Shown here one piece after another: positions 7,846 to 17,538 of a stretch of DNA of 31,568 bases. Below the pieces are notes generated by a model. The model did not search any database. It was not told where the DNA came from and saw only the letters and a list, made by a program, of their open reading frames with translations. Numbering within the stretch: position 1 is the first letter of the stretch; the number at the start of each line of letters is the position of its first letter. Source of the DNA: SIG636 sp045604285 (GTDB lineage: Bacteria > Bacillota > Clostridia > Oscillospirales > CAG-382). The stretch lies in NCBI GenBank assembly GCA_045604285.1, contig JAZUNS010000156.1:1-31568 (forward strand), read 5' to 3'. The position numbers and the translations under genes are program-made.

Positions 7846-9297
7846 TTATTTCAACGCCTTATCTACTGCCGCCTTTAAAGCTTCATGGGTGACGGATCCT
7901 ACGAATTTATCGGTTATCTCACCCTTGGCATTAAATATCACGGTATAGGGATAAGCGTCTCTGCCGCCTAAAAGGCTGTAATAGCCCTCACCCATGCTAT
8001 CCTTGGCAAAAATGATTTTGCTATCCGAATAATACTGACCTACAAAGGCTGCGGCTGTATCAAACAAGCCGTCGGTATGGACAGCAATTACCGCTACGCT
8101 GTCACCGTACTCAGAGGCTACGCTATCAAAATGAGGCAGCTCTGCGACGCAGGGAGTACACCACGTACCCCAGAAATTAACAACGGTAACCTTGCCGTTT
8201 TTTGTCGGGTCAACAGTTGTACCCGTCAACCCCGCTGAGGTAAATACATTCAGCTCAGCGCTGTAGGGGCTATCCTCCGACGGAGTAATAACCTGGGGAG
8301 GTGTGGGCTCATCCATCCAATAATAGGCTACAGCCCCCGCTAAAATACCTATTGCCACAACTGTGGTAGCAATTCTTATAACAAGCTTTTTTGTGGATTT
8401 CTTTTTCGGCTCTGGCGTATTGCCTATTTCGTTGGCGGGCAGGGTGAAAACCGAACCTTTCCAGCTTATTGCATTTGTGGGACACACGCTTACGCAGTCG
8501 CCGCAGCCGATACACTCGTGGTCACCAACGTGTTTAATATCCATCTTACAATGGTTGATGCATTTATCACAGTGAATGCATTTATCCTCGTTAAGCTTTA
8601 TGCCGAACAAAGAAAAGCGATTAAAGAATCCGTACAGAGCGCCAAGGGGGCAGAAGAAACGGCAAAACAGGCGGAATACAAACACGCAGCCTACCATAAA
8701 GCTTACAAGCAAGGCAAATTTCCACGTAAATATGGGGCCAAGCATGGAAAAATAACTTTCGTTGACTTTGTTAGCCAAAAGGCTTACGCCGCCCTCTAAA
8801 GTGCCTGCGGGGCATATGTATTTACAAAAGGCAGGCAGAGGTACGTCACGCAGAGCGTATATTATGGGAATAATAAACACAAACACCACGAGTATTACGT
8901 ACTTTAGATAAGACAATATCCGTGTAACAAAGCTTTTTTTAAGCTTGGGTGTTTTTATTTTATACACAAGCTCCTGCACTAACCCGAATGGGCAGGCATA
9001 GCCGCAAATAAGCCTGCCGAAAAGTATGCCGAAAAGCACAAGTATGCCGCACATATAATACAGCGTGCTTTTGCCGGAGCCTAAAGCCCCCTGCAATGAC
9101 CCTAATGGGCAGGCACCCACGGCACCCGGGCAGGAATAACAGTTAAGTCCCGGAACACAAAAGTTTTTTGTATCACCCTTGTAGATGCTTCCGCTTGTAA
9201 AACCCTTAAGATTTGCGTTGTACAGCAGGGCAAAATAAAGCTGAATTATTTTTCTTTTTGTAGGAAGTATATTCCTCACTTTGTTTAATACGCTCAT
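7846..9297 (-). CDS. NapH-like Fe-S membrane protein fused to TlpA-type thioredoxin
   Basis: A 483-residue fusion. The first part has about four membrane segments, with CPFG and CPLG motifs typical of NapH/CcoG-like 4Fe-4S membrane proteins. Its first outer loop is Cys-rich (CVPGLNCYSCPG). A cytoplasmic two-cluster ferredoxin domain follows (about 238-282), with CxxCxxCxxxC from Cys240 and CIGCGDCVSVCP. Another membrane helix (about 310-330) places the C-terminal TlpA domain outside, with active site WCTPC (Cys380, Cys383). The simplest reading is that electrons pass from cytoplasmic Fe-S clusters across the membrane to an extracytoplasmic thioredoxin. The start at 9297 is favoured over one at 9330: AGGG precedes it, it begins 5 bp after the upstream stop, and the longer form overlaps that gene. 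It forms an operon with the gene upstream. The electron donor and final target are unknown. Confidence 0.9.
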   Translation of the reverse strand: MSVLNKVRNILPTKRKIIQLYFALLYNANLKGFTSGSIYKGDTKNFCVPGLNCYSCPGAVGACPLGSLQGALGSGKSTLYYMCGILVLFGILFGRLICGYACPFGLVQELVYKIKTPKLKKSFVTRILSYLKYVILVVFVFIIPIIYALRDVPLPAFCKYICPAGTLEGGVSLLANKVNESYFSMLGPIFTWKFALLVSFMVGCVFVFRLFCRFFCPLGALYGFFNRFSLFGIKLNEDKCIHCDKCINHCKMDIKHVGDHECIGCGDCVSVCPTNAISWKGSVFTLPANEIGNTPEPKKKSTKKLVIRIATTVVAIGILAGAVAYYWMDEPTPPQVITPSEDSPYSAELNVFTSAGLTGTTVDPTKNGKVTVVNFWGTWCTPCVAELPHFDSVASEYGDSVAVIAVHTDGLFDTAAAFVGQYYSDSKIIFAKDSMGEGYYSLLGGRDAYPYTVIFNAKGEITDKFVGSVTHEALKAAVDKALK

Positions 9298-9302
9298 CGT
9301 TA

Positions 9303-10082
9303 TCACCCTAAGCCAATGCACTCGGTGCAAATATTTATTGCCTTGGTAAGCACGTTTACCATACCGTCACCCAAAACGCCCGCCGCAATCAAACCAACGG
9401 CTATAGCCACGACAGCTATACGCAGGACAAGTAAAAGTCTTGGATTGCTTAACAAATCGGTTTTCACTGTACCGTCCTTGGCAATACCGCTTTTAATTAT
9501 CTCGGTAAGAAGTTTGTTCTCTTCAACGTAGGTATTCTTAACGGGGACAAACAAAGCAACAGCGGCTGCAAAGGCAGGCAAAAGGCAAACCGTAAGCGCC
9601 ACCATTGCTTTTTTTACCGTTGCGTTTATATCGTCTGTAAAATTATCGCCGTTAAAGGAATATACCGCAAAGCCCACCGTGCCAAGCAACAGCAAAACCG
9701 CAATTACGGTATAATAAACAGTCCTTTTATTACGCACAGCCATAACGGAATTTGCATGGTGCTTGTCTGCTGCATTAAGGTTTACGCTTTTTCTTTTCCT
9801 TGCAACCATGGAAAAAGGCGATACCCCAGCTTGATTTTTTGACGCTTCGGTACACAAAGCAAAATGTGCCACGGCGACCGTCAAAACGGAAGCACCCCAC
9901 AGATACACGGGGATACATATTGCATCAAACGCTTCTGACACCGCCCCGCGGGAAAAGCTGCCGTTGCCGTTATCGTAAATAGAAACCACGGCGCATATAA
10001 AAAGAACGCCTACCGCAACCGTCAGCACCGAAACAAGGATTTTAAGTGCTAATATTATATAATTTTTAGTTTTATCACTCAT
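9303..10082 (-). CDS. Membrane protein with C-terminal CD1871A-like CxxC tail
   Basis: A 259-residue protein with about five predicted membrane segments (roughly residues 9-35, 52-76, 123-146, 161-186 and 217-237). The last 20 residues include NICTECIGLG, with Cys252 and Cys255. That ending resembles, from memory, the tiny CD1871A-family CxxC proteins of clostridia, which carry one helix plus NICxECIGxG and tend to lie beside Fe-S membrane genes. Here that element appears to be the last piece of a larger membrane protein. The CxxC is probably near the membrane surface and could relay thiol electrons to the co-encoded Fe-S/thioredoxin protein 5 bp downstream. The start at 10082 has GGAGG 8 nt upstream. 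The rest of the protein is unrecognised. Confidence 0.75.
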   Translation of the reverse strand: MSDKTKNYIILALKILVSVLTVAVGVLFICAVVSIYDNGNGSFSRGAVSEAFDAICIPVYLWGASVLTVAVAHFALCTEASKNQAGVSPFSMVARKRKSVNLNAADKHHANSVMAVRNKRTVYYTVIAVLLLLGTVGFAVYSFNGDNFTDDINATVKKAMVALTVCLLPAFAAAVALFVPVKNTYVEENKLLTEIIKSGIAKDGTVKTDLLSNPRLLLVLRIAVVAIAVGLIAAGVLGDGMVNVLTKAINICTECIGLG

Positions 10083-10114
10083 CGTTTTGCCTCCAAAACA
10101 CAAAGCTACAGCTT

Positions 10115-10143
10115 ATTATAGCACGGCAAAATTAAAAAGTAAA
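10115..10143 (-). promoter_or_regulatory. Promoter of the redox operon
   Basis: On the minus strand: TTTACT (10138-10143), 17 nt, TATAAT (10115-10120). The -35 matches consensus at 4 of 6 positions. It would give a leader of about 27 nt before the ATG at 10082 and drives the two-gene membrane redox operon. Confidence 0.65.
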
Positions 10144-10205
10144 TGGTATTTGTTATTATTGCATATTATTTAAGGAAAATAATTTCCAATATTAGTACAA
10201 AAGCC

Positions 10206-10234
10206 TTGCTTTTTAGACCAAAATATTGTAAGAT
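10206..10234 (+). promoter_or_regulatory. Possible promoter of the protease-importer operon
   Basis: TTGCTT (10206-10211), 17 nt, TAAGAT (10229-10234) is the best candidate in the 211-bp divergent gap before the subtilase gene. Both boxes are imperfect and other weak combinations exist nearby. Apart from this and the minus-strand promoter, I see nothing else in the gap (10083-10293), which is very A/T rich. Confidence 0.35.
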
Positions 10235-10293
10235 ATAGTGATATGTGCTGTAAATATGTCTGCACATAAAAGACAATGAAAGGCGTATTACCC

Positions 10294-13200
10294 ATGATCA
10301 AGAAGAATCTACTAAAAGTTATGCAAACCTTTGTTGTGCTTGCCGTTACGGTGGCGGTACTGTTGGGGTGTTTCTCTGCCCTGACGGAGGATGCCGTTGC
10401 CGCAGGCTTTGGTGCCTCCTTTATACGTCCCTTGGATGACGTAAAGGTTGACTTCTCACAGCACATCAACGGCTCCGTTATGCACCAGCTCAACGAGGGC
10501 ATAAGCGACGATGCCGAAATTTCCGTAATCATTACCCTAACTACGGAAAACGTTTTTGACGCTTATGAAAAAAGCGAAAAAGACGTAAGCCTGCTTAGTT
10601 TTGTTAAAAACAGCGCCGAGGCTTTGGCTATTGAAAAAAACATCTGCCGCGAAAAGGCAGAGGTTTTGGCATCCCTTGACGAGCTGGGAGTTAACTACAC
10701 CGTTGGTGAGAGCTACTCTACCCTGCTTTCCGGCTTTGAGATAGTTATTAAAGCAGGTGACTTTGAAAACGTTTGTAAGTCCCTCGGCAAAGGCAGAGGT
10801 GCCATAGTAGGCGAGGTTTACAACGTATGTGAGACAAAGCTTGTGGAAAACACGGTTAACGTTTACGATACCGGTATTTTTAACAGCGCAGGCGTTGGCT
10901 ATGACGGCAGCGGCATGGTTGTTGCGGTTTTGGATACGGGCTTGGATTCCGGCCACTCTGCCTTCTCTGTTGATAATTTCACATCAGACCACCTGGGGCT
11001 TACCTACGATGACGTTGCTGCCGTGCTTAATGATACTGCCGCCGCGGGTCTTGTGGAAGGGCTTTCCGTTGACGACGTTTATATCAACGAAAAGGTTCCC
11101 TTTGGCTTTGACTATGCCGATAACGACCCTGACGTTTACTCTACCCACAATAACCACGGCACCCACGTTTCCGGCGTTATAGTTGGTAAGGATGATACCA
11201 TTACGGGCGTTGCACCCAATGCACAGCTTGTTTCCATGAAGATTTTTTCTGACGTTATGGATACCGCACGCACCGCTTGGATACTTGCAGCACTTGAAGA
11301 CTGCGTTGTTCTGGGCGTTGACGTTATAAATATGTCCTTAGGTACCGCCTGTGGCTTTAGCCGTGAAAGCGACGAGGAAATCGTAAACGGTATTTACGAT
11401 AAGATCCGCAGTGCCGGCATAAGCGTTGTTGCCGCTGCATCTAACAGCTACAGCTCTGCTTTCGGTTCCGAATCCAACGGTAACTTAGGTCTTACCTCCA
11501 ACCCCGATACCAGCACGGTTGGCTCGCCCTCTACTTACATGGGCGTTATCTCCGTTGCTTCTATAAAGGGCGTTGAAACCCCTTATATCAAGTACGGCGA
11601 TACCATTATTTACTTTGACGAATCCACCAACGGCGCAAGCATTGAAAACAAATTCTTTGAAACCCTGCTTGGTGATAAGAAATCCATTCAAATCGAGTTT
11701 GTTACCATCCCCGGCATCGGCAGAAGCGCCGACTATACGGGCATTGACGTTAACGGCAAGATAGCCCTTGTACGCCGCGGTGACACTACGTTTGAAGAGA
11801 AAGCGTTTGTTGCCCAGGAAAAGGGCGCTGCAGGTATTATCGTTTACAACAACGTTTCCGGTGATATCAAAATGAACGTTGGCGACGCTACCATTGCCGT
11901 TTGTTCCATTTCTCAAAACGACGGTGAGATGCTGGCAGCCATAGGCAGCGGCATTTTAAACATCAGCGTTGACCAAACCTCCGGTCCCTTTATGTCCGAC
12001 TTCTCCTCCTGGGGGCCTACCCCCGATTTGGGCATTAAGCCCGAAATAACCGCCCACGGCGGCGACATACTGTCTGCGATTACAGGCGGCGGTTATGACA
12101 GACTTTCCGGTACCTCCATGGCGTGCCCCAACCTGGCGGGCGTAGTTATACTTCTTCGCCAATACGTGGTTGAAAACTTCCCCGAAATTGCAGATGACAA
12201 CATAAAGGTTTCTGCCATGGTTAACCGCTTGATGATGTCCACCGCTGATATCGCCATAAATACCAACGGTTACCCCTATGCGGTTAGAAAACAAGGCGCA
12301 GGCCTTGCAAACCTTTTCAATTCAGTTAATACCCCCGCTTACATCGTCACCTATGACGAGGCAGGCGAGGCGATGGATAAGACTAAGCTTGAGCTGGGCG
12401 ACGACCCCGAAAAGAAGGGCGTTTACGAGATGGACTTTACCGTAAACAACATCGGCAGCTCTTCCCTCTCCTATGATATCGGCGCCTACGTAATGACCGA
12501 GGGCGTAAGCGAAACCAAGACTAATGCAGGCAAAACCACCGTTACTGAAGAATCCTACATTCTTGACGGTGCAAAGGTTGACGTTACAGTTTCCGAAGGC
12601 GGCGTGCTCAGCGGCACCGTTCTTACGGTAGAAGCGGGCAAGAACGCAAAGGTACACGTTGTTATTACCCTTAGCGATAAGGATAAGGCTTACATGGACG
12701 AATCCTTTGAAAACGGTATGTACGTTGAGGGCTTTATCACCCTTAAGGCTACCGCAGGTACAGAAATAAGCCTTAGCGTTCCTTACCTTGCATTCTACGG
12801 CGATTGGACCGTAGCCCCCATGTTTGACCTTGACTACTACGCAACCAACGCAGACGAGCTTAACGATGCCATAGACGTTGAAGACAAAACCATGGCAGAT
12901 GCTTACGCTACACGCCCCATAGGCGGTGTTTATGACGATTACGTAAGCTACCTTGGTACCTACTATTTTATGCAGGATCCCAAGGATATAGTAATATCCG
13001 CCAACAGAGACTATATAGCACTTTCTAATCAAGAAGGCACTATTCACTCCCTGCGTTTCGTTTGGGCAGGCTTGCTTAGAAGTGCGGAAAAGATAGAGAT
13101 ATCCATTACCGATGACGTCACCGGTGAAGTTGTTTTTGAGTGCGTTGACGAGGACGTAAGAAAGTCTTACGGCGACGGCGGCTCTATTTACCCCGCTAAT

Positions 13201-16200
13201 ATCGAGATTGAATTTGACACCCAAGACTACAACCTTGCAAACAACAGCAGGTACACGGTTAAGCTTGTAGGCTATATGGATTACGGTGACGGCGGTCTTA
13301 CCACCAACGCCAACAACACCTTTGAATTCCCCTTGACAGTAGACTTTGAGGCACCTACGCTTACCGACGTTGAGTTTTACTATGAGTATGACAGCACCGA
13401 AAAGATAAACCGCTTATTTGCTAAAGCAGCTATCTATGATAACCACTACGCAATGGCGGCACAGTTTGGTTACGTTACAATGGATACCGATGAGGAAGGC
13501 AACCAGACCTCGGTGCTTAACTCCTTTGAGCAATACCTTACCCCCGTATATTCCAAGTTCAACGATACCACCTACGTTACCTTTGAGCTGACTGATTATT
13601 TATACGAGCTTAAGGACACCTCCCTTGTAAACCGCAAGACCTTTGTTCTTACCTGCTACGACTACGCTCTTAATCTGGCGACCTATGAAGTAGGCTTGCC
13701 TGACGAGCATATCGACTTTTACTTTGAAGGGCTTGAAAACGGTCTTAAGCTCAGCCCCAACGAAATTTTCACCTTAGAGCCTGTTAATTACCCCGAAACC
13801 GAATGGACAGAGCTTTTAACCTTCGAGTCTCAGCGTACCAGCGTTGCACGCGTTGTAAACAACAAGCTGGTTGCAGTAGCGCCCGGTACAACCCAGGTTA
13901 TTGCAAGAGATACCGAAAGCGGCAAGTCTGTTAAGTTTACCGTAACAGTTTTGGCAGAGGGCGACGAAGGCTTTGTAAGATACGATAAGCCGGTTGCAGA
14001 CATCTTCCGACTTGACGGATATGAGACAATTAAGGCATACTACATGGTCAACACCGATGATAAGGATATTGGTGATACAGGCGACGTAAGATTCTTTGAA
14101 GGTAATTACAGTCTTTCCCTTTATCCTTCCGAATCCGTGCTTTTGAACTACACGCTGGATGCATACTTCCCCAAAGAAACACAGGTTGTATTTGAATCCG
14201 GTAACGAAAGCATCGTTACCGTTAACGAAGGCGGCGTTGTTACCGCAGTTGCCGAGGGCTATGCCACTGTAACCATGAAGGTTCTTTTAGACGGCAAGAG
14301 CACGTATTATTCCGAAACCGTTACGATTGACGTAAAAGATCCCTATATAACCACAGGTGGCAGCCTTACCCACTATTACGGCAACGGCGGTCCCGTAGTT
14401 ATACCCGAGGACCTCTCTTTAAGAGAGATCGGCTCATTTGCATTCTCTAACTTCGAGTACGTTTTAAAAACCGAAGAAGAGCTTGCCTTTGACGATGCCG
14501 AAACCTCTAAGATGTGGTATATCGGTGACGCTACCATTACCAAGGTTGTTATTCCCGAAGGCATCGAAAAGATAAACTCCTATGCTTTCGCTAACCTTAC
14601 CGCTTTGGAAGAGGTTGTTCTTCCCTCCACCCTTGAAGCTATCGAATACGGTGCATTTTACGGCTGTACTTCTTTGAAGAAGATTAGCTTTAGCGGTGAA
14701 AACAATTTGAAGATAATTAACCAAAACGCTTTTGAAAACTGTAACCTTCAGGGCAAGCTTAACCTTGTTTCCGCTTGCATTATTTCCGATTACGCCTTTG
14801 CGGGAAATATCGAGCTTGAGGGCGTTACCACCTCCGAAACCTTGCTTTCCATTGGTCAGTACGCCTTTGCAGGTTGTAAAAACCTTTCTGAAGTAACCAT
14901 TAAATCCTCTAAGGTTAAATACGGCAGCTACGCCTTTACCGATTGCGAATCCCTTAAATCCTTCTACGTTAACGCCTCTGTTCTGCCTGTGGGTATGTTC
15001 TACGAGTGCGAGGCCATGACAAGCGTAACAATAGGTCCCGACGTTAATGATATAGGCGAGTTTGCATTTAGAGATACCAAAATTAACAGCTTTGAGGTAT
15101 CTGAAGGTAATACCACCTATAAAGTACAAAAGGCTGATTATATCCTTTCTGCCGACGGCAAGACCCTTGTTGCGGTTGCGCCTACCTTTAGCGGCGAGTT
15201 TACTCAGGCAAACATTGGTGGCAGCAAGGTTACTGCCATAGGCGATGGCGCATTTTCTCACAACCAAAAGATCACTTCCGTTTCTTTGCCCTCAGTTACT
15301 GCTGTCGGCAACTACGGTATGGCTTCTAACTCTTCCCTTGTTACGGTAGAGCTTGGCAAGCTTACAACGATTGGCGAATACGCATTTTTCGAAACCGGTA
15401 TTACCGTGCTGCCCGACTTTACCGCAAAGACCCAGGTTGGTAAGTATGCATTTGCTTGTACTGATATTACCAAGGCGGTTGTACCTGCAGGTATGAACGT
15501 TGCCGAAGGCGTGTTTAGCGAATGCTTCCTGCTGGAAGAGGTTGTAGTAGGCAATGACGTTACCCTTGGCAAATATGCCTTTAACGTAAGCAAAGACTAC
15601 GCCTTTGACGTTGACTACTATACCGAAGGCGAAGACAGACTTTATTACTACGTATTCGGCACGGCGCTTAAATCCGTTACCATCGGTGACAACGTAGTTA
15701 TTGGCGACAACGCCTTTACTAACGCCGCAAGCCTTGAAAGTGTTACCTTGGGCAGCGGTGCAAAGATAGGCTACATGGCATTTTATAACAATTGCGCTTT
15801 GAAATCCATTGACCTTTCCAAAGCCACCGAAATAGGTGATTATGCCTTCTCCGGCGACGTTTACTACGTTTGCTATGACGAAAGCATGACCGTAAATGCA
15901 ATTAGCAAGGACGGCTACTACATTTACACCTATCACGGCCCCATGCTTGAAACGGTTGATCTTTCTTCTGCAGCAAGCATCGGCACCAACGCCTTCTCCT
16001 ACTGCAGAGAGCTTAAGAGCGTTGTTTTGAACAAGAACATCACCGTAATACCCGAGTTTGCATTTGCAGGCTGTATATCCTTGGAAAGCATTGACCTTTC
16101 CGCAATTACCGAAATAGGTAACTCTGCATTTACCGAAACCGCACTTCAAAGCGTTAAGCTTTCCTCTGCTGCTACCGTTGGTGAATATGCATTTGTTTAC

Positions 16201-17520
16201 TGCGATAAGCTTGCAAGTGTTGAGCTTAACGAAAACGGCGTTGATATCGGCGAGGGCGCATTCTCCTACTGTGAAGTGCTTACCGATGTCATCGGCTTGA
16301 AATCTGCAGTTAATATTGGCGATTACGCATTTGCCTACAGTGCGCTTACCAAGGCAGATATCAGCGGTGCTGAAACCGTTGGCACAATGGCATTTATGAA
16401 AGAAACCGCCACCGAGTTTGAGGTTATCCTCGGCACCAAGCTTACCAGCGTTGGCGATAACCCCTTTGCAATGTGTATCGTTAAGCCTTTCAGCATTACA
16501 AATAAAGAAACCTTTAACGGCGTGGACTATGAGGCTACCCTTTACACCTTTGATATCAGCGAAACCGTAAAGGTTATTGACGGCTCTTTGTACTACGTAA
16601 CGGCAAACGGTATGGAGCTTTGCACCTATACTGCCCTTGATAAGGATACGGCAAGGGTTGCAGAAGGTACCGTAAGAATTACGGCTATGGCATTTGCCGC
16701 TGCCGACGTTAAGACCGTATATCTCCCCTCTTCTCTCAAAGCTATAGGCCACAAGGCGTTCTTCGATTGCGAAAACCTTAGAACCGTTGTGTTTACAAGC
16801 TATGAGGCGCCTATCCTTGAAGAAGAGTTTGACCCCAAGTATTACGAATCCTTCGAGAATCTCCCCGGTACGGGCAGCTTTGGCACCTATTTTGACTACG
16901 AAGGTAACGAGGTAGAGATTTTCGGTACCGGTCTTATCCCCTTCTATATGTGGAATTCCACCGACGGATTGTACTCCAACGTATTTTACGGTGCAAACTT
17001 TGTTGACTACGTTGGTAGGGTTGAGGATAAGCTTATTATGATTAAGCCCGTTAACGGCTTATATTACGATTCCTACGTTTACGGTCAATACTTCAATACG
17101 GTTATGGAAGGCGCATCTGCCGCCGACGCCGTAACGCTTGAAGCGATTGCCGCAATTAACAATCTGCCCGAGCAGGTCAGATACGATGACAAAGCCCTGG
17201 TTGAAGCGGCAAGAGCAGCCTATAACAAGATAGCTACCACCGAACAGCAGGCGCTTGTTACCAATTATCCCGCACTTGTTTCTGCAGAACAGAGAATAAC
17301 CGCCCTTACCCCCTCTGACGAGAGCGGCGAGGTGTCTGAGGACAGCGAAAGCTCGGACAGCAGCGAAAATGCAGGCGGGGCAGGAAACTTCTCTAAACCC
17401 GCATTGTTTATTACCCTTGGTATTCTGGCAGTGGCTGCCATAGCGGTTATCGTTCTTAACAGCCTTAAAGGCAAAAAGAAGGAAAACGGCACGGCAGACA
17501 CCGATACCGTAGAAGAATAA
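10294..17520 (+). CDS. Giant membrane-anchored S8 subtilase with BspA-type leucine-rich repeats
   Basis: A 2408-residue multidomain protease, probably displayed on the cell surface to degrade proteins. In order: signal peptide (about 1-40), I9-like propeptide (about 70-180), and S8 catalytic domain with Asp214 (VLDTG), His288 (HGTHV) and Ser608 (GTSMA). A PA domain is inserted before the Ser (about 481-555). An Fn3-like region starts near 705, followed by Ig-like Big_2 stretches (about 1159-1220 and 1272-1348). About 26 LRR_5 (BspA-type) repeats (about 1410-2170) come next, then a short helical module, a Ser/Glu stalk, one membrane helix (FITLGILAVAAIAVIVLNSL) with KGKKK stop-transfer, and an acidic tail. 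No LPxTG is present. The overall plan recalls C5a-peptidase/lactocepin-type proteases. The start at 10294 is chosen for its KK signal peptide start and an AAAGG upstream; 10276 is possible. It is the first gene of a packed operon ending in a peptide importer. Confidence 0.92.
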   Translation: MIKKNLLKVMQTFVVLAVTVAVLLGCFSALTEDAVAAGFGASFIRPLDDVKVDFSQHINGSVMHQLNEGISDDAEISVIITLTTENVFDAYEKSEKDVSLLSFVKNSAEALAIEKNICREKAEVLASLDELGVNYTVGESYSTLLSGFEIVIKAGDFENVCKSLGKGRGAIVGEVYNVCETKLVENTVNVYDTGIFNSAGVGYDGSGMVVAVLDTGLDSGHSAFSVDNFTSDHLGLTYDDVAAVLNDTAAAGLVEGLSVDDVYINEKVPFGFDYADNDPDVYSTHNNHGTHVSGVIVGKDDTITGVAPNAQLVSMKIFSDVMDTARTAWILAALEDCVVLGVDVINMSLGTACGFSRESDEEIVNGIYDKIRSAGISVVAAASNSYSSAFGSESNGNLGLTSNPDTSTVGSPSTYMGVISVASIKGVETPYIKYGDTIIYFDESTNGASIENKFFETLLGDKKSIQIEFVTIPGIGRSADYTGIDVNGKIALVRRGDTTFEEKAFVAQEKGAAGIIVYNNVSGDIKMNVGDATIAVCSISQNDGEMLAAIGSGILNISVDQTSGPFMSDFSSWGPTPDLGIKPEITAHGGDILSAITGGGYDRLSGTSMACPNLAGVVILLRQYVVENFPEIADDNIKVSAMVNRLMMSTADIAINTNGYPYAVRKQGAGLANLFNSVNTPAYIVTYDEAGEAMDKTKLELGDDPEKKGVYEMDFTVNNIGSSSLSYDIGAYVMTEGVSETKTNAGKTTVTEESYILDGAKVDVTVSEGGVLSGTVLTVEAGKNAKVHVVITLSDKDKAYMDESFENGMYVEGFITLKATAGTEISLSVPYLAFYGDWTVAPMFDLDYYATNADELNDAIDVEDKTMADAYATRPIGGVYDDYVSYLGTYYFMQDPKDIVISANRDYIALSNQEGTIHSLRFVWAGLLRSAEKIEISITDDVTGEVVFECVDEDVRKSYGDGGSIYPANIEIEFDTQDYNLANNSRYTVKLVGYMDYGDGGLTTNANNTFEFPLTVDFEAPTLTDVEFYYEYDSTEKINRLFAKAAIYDNHYAMAAQFGYVTMDTDEEGNQTSVLNSFEQYLTPVYSKFNDTTYVTFELTDYLYELKDTSLVNRKTFVLTCYDYALNLATYEVGLPDEHIDFYFEGLENGLKLSPNEIFTLEPVNYPETEWTELLTFESQRTSVARVVNNKLVAVAPGTTQVIARDTESGKSVKFTVTVLAEGDEGFVRYDKPVADIFRLDGYETIKAYYMVNTDDKDIGDTGDVRFFEGNYSLSLYPSESVLLNYTLDAYFPKETQVVFESGNESIVTVNEGGVVTAVAEGYATVTMKVLLDGKSTYYSETVTIDVKDPYITTGGSLTHYYGNGGPVVIPEDLSLREIGSFAFSNFEYVLKTEEELAFDDAETSKMWYIGDATITKVVIPEGIEKINSYAFANLTALEEVVLPSTLEAIEYGAFYGCTSLKKISFSGENNLKIINQNAFENCNLQGKLNLVSACIISDYAFAGNIELEGVTTSETLLSIGQYAFAGCKNLSEVTIKSSKVKYGSYAFTDCESLKSFYVNASVLPVGMFYECEAMTSVTIGPDVNDIGEFAFRDTKINSFEVSEGNTTYKVQKADYILSADGKTLVAVAPTFSGEFTQANIGGSKVTAIGDGAFSHNQKITSVSLPSVTAVGNYGMASNSSLVTVELGKLTTIGEYAFFETGITVLPDFTAKTQVGKYAFACTDITKAVVPAGMNVAEGVFSECFLLEEVVVGNDVTLGKYAFNVSKDYAFDVDYYTEGEDRLYYYVFGTALKSVTIGDNVVIGDNAFTNAASLESVTLGSGAKIGYMAFYNNCALKSIDLSKATEIGDYAFSGDVYYVCYDESMTVNAISKDGYYIYTYHGPMLETVDLSSAASIGTNAFSYCRELKSVVLNKNITVIPEFAFAGCISLESIDLSAITEIGNSAFTETALQSVKLSSAATVGEYAFVYCDKLASVELNENGVDIGEGAFSYCEVLTDVIGLKSAVNIGDYAFAYSALTKADISGAETVGTMAFMKETATEFEVILGTKLTSVGDNPFAMCIVKPFSITNKETFNGVDYEATLYTFDISETVKVIDGSLYYVTANGMELCTYTALDKDTARVAEGTVRITAMAFAAADVKTVYLPSSLKAIGHKAFFDCENLRTVVFTSYEAPILEEEFDPKYYESFENLPGTGSFGTYFDYEGNEVEIFGTGLIPFYMWNSTDGLYSNVFYGANFVDYVGRVEDKLIMIKPVNGLYYDSYVYGQYFNTVMEGASAADAVTLEAIAAINNLPEQVRYDDKALVEAARAAYNKIATTEQQALVTNYPALVSAEQRITALTPSDESGEVSEDSESSDSSENAGGAGNFSKPALFITLGILAVAAIAVIVLNSLKGKKKENGTADTDTVEE

Positions 17521-17538
17521 GCGTTAAAGGATGTGATA

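Noticed and set aside
15292..16752. 486-aa open frame on the minus strand opposite the leucine-rich repeats
   Set aside because: Antisense to the LRR part of the subtilase; the periodic composition simply mirrors the repeats.
14530..16800. Repeats in the DNA that might suggest a CRISPR or satellite array
   Set aside because: The periodicity is at protein level (leucine-rich repeats of varying length); DNA units are diverged and lie in a continuous reading frame.
17330..17520. LPxTG sortase signal at the C-terminus of the subtilase
   Set aside because: No LPxTG-like motif precedes the hydrophobic segment, and the tail after it is about 20 residues and acidic; a simple membrane anchor fits better.
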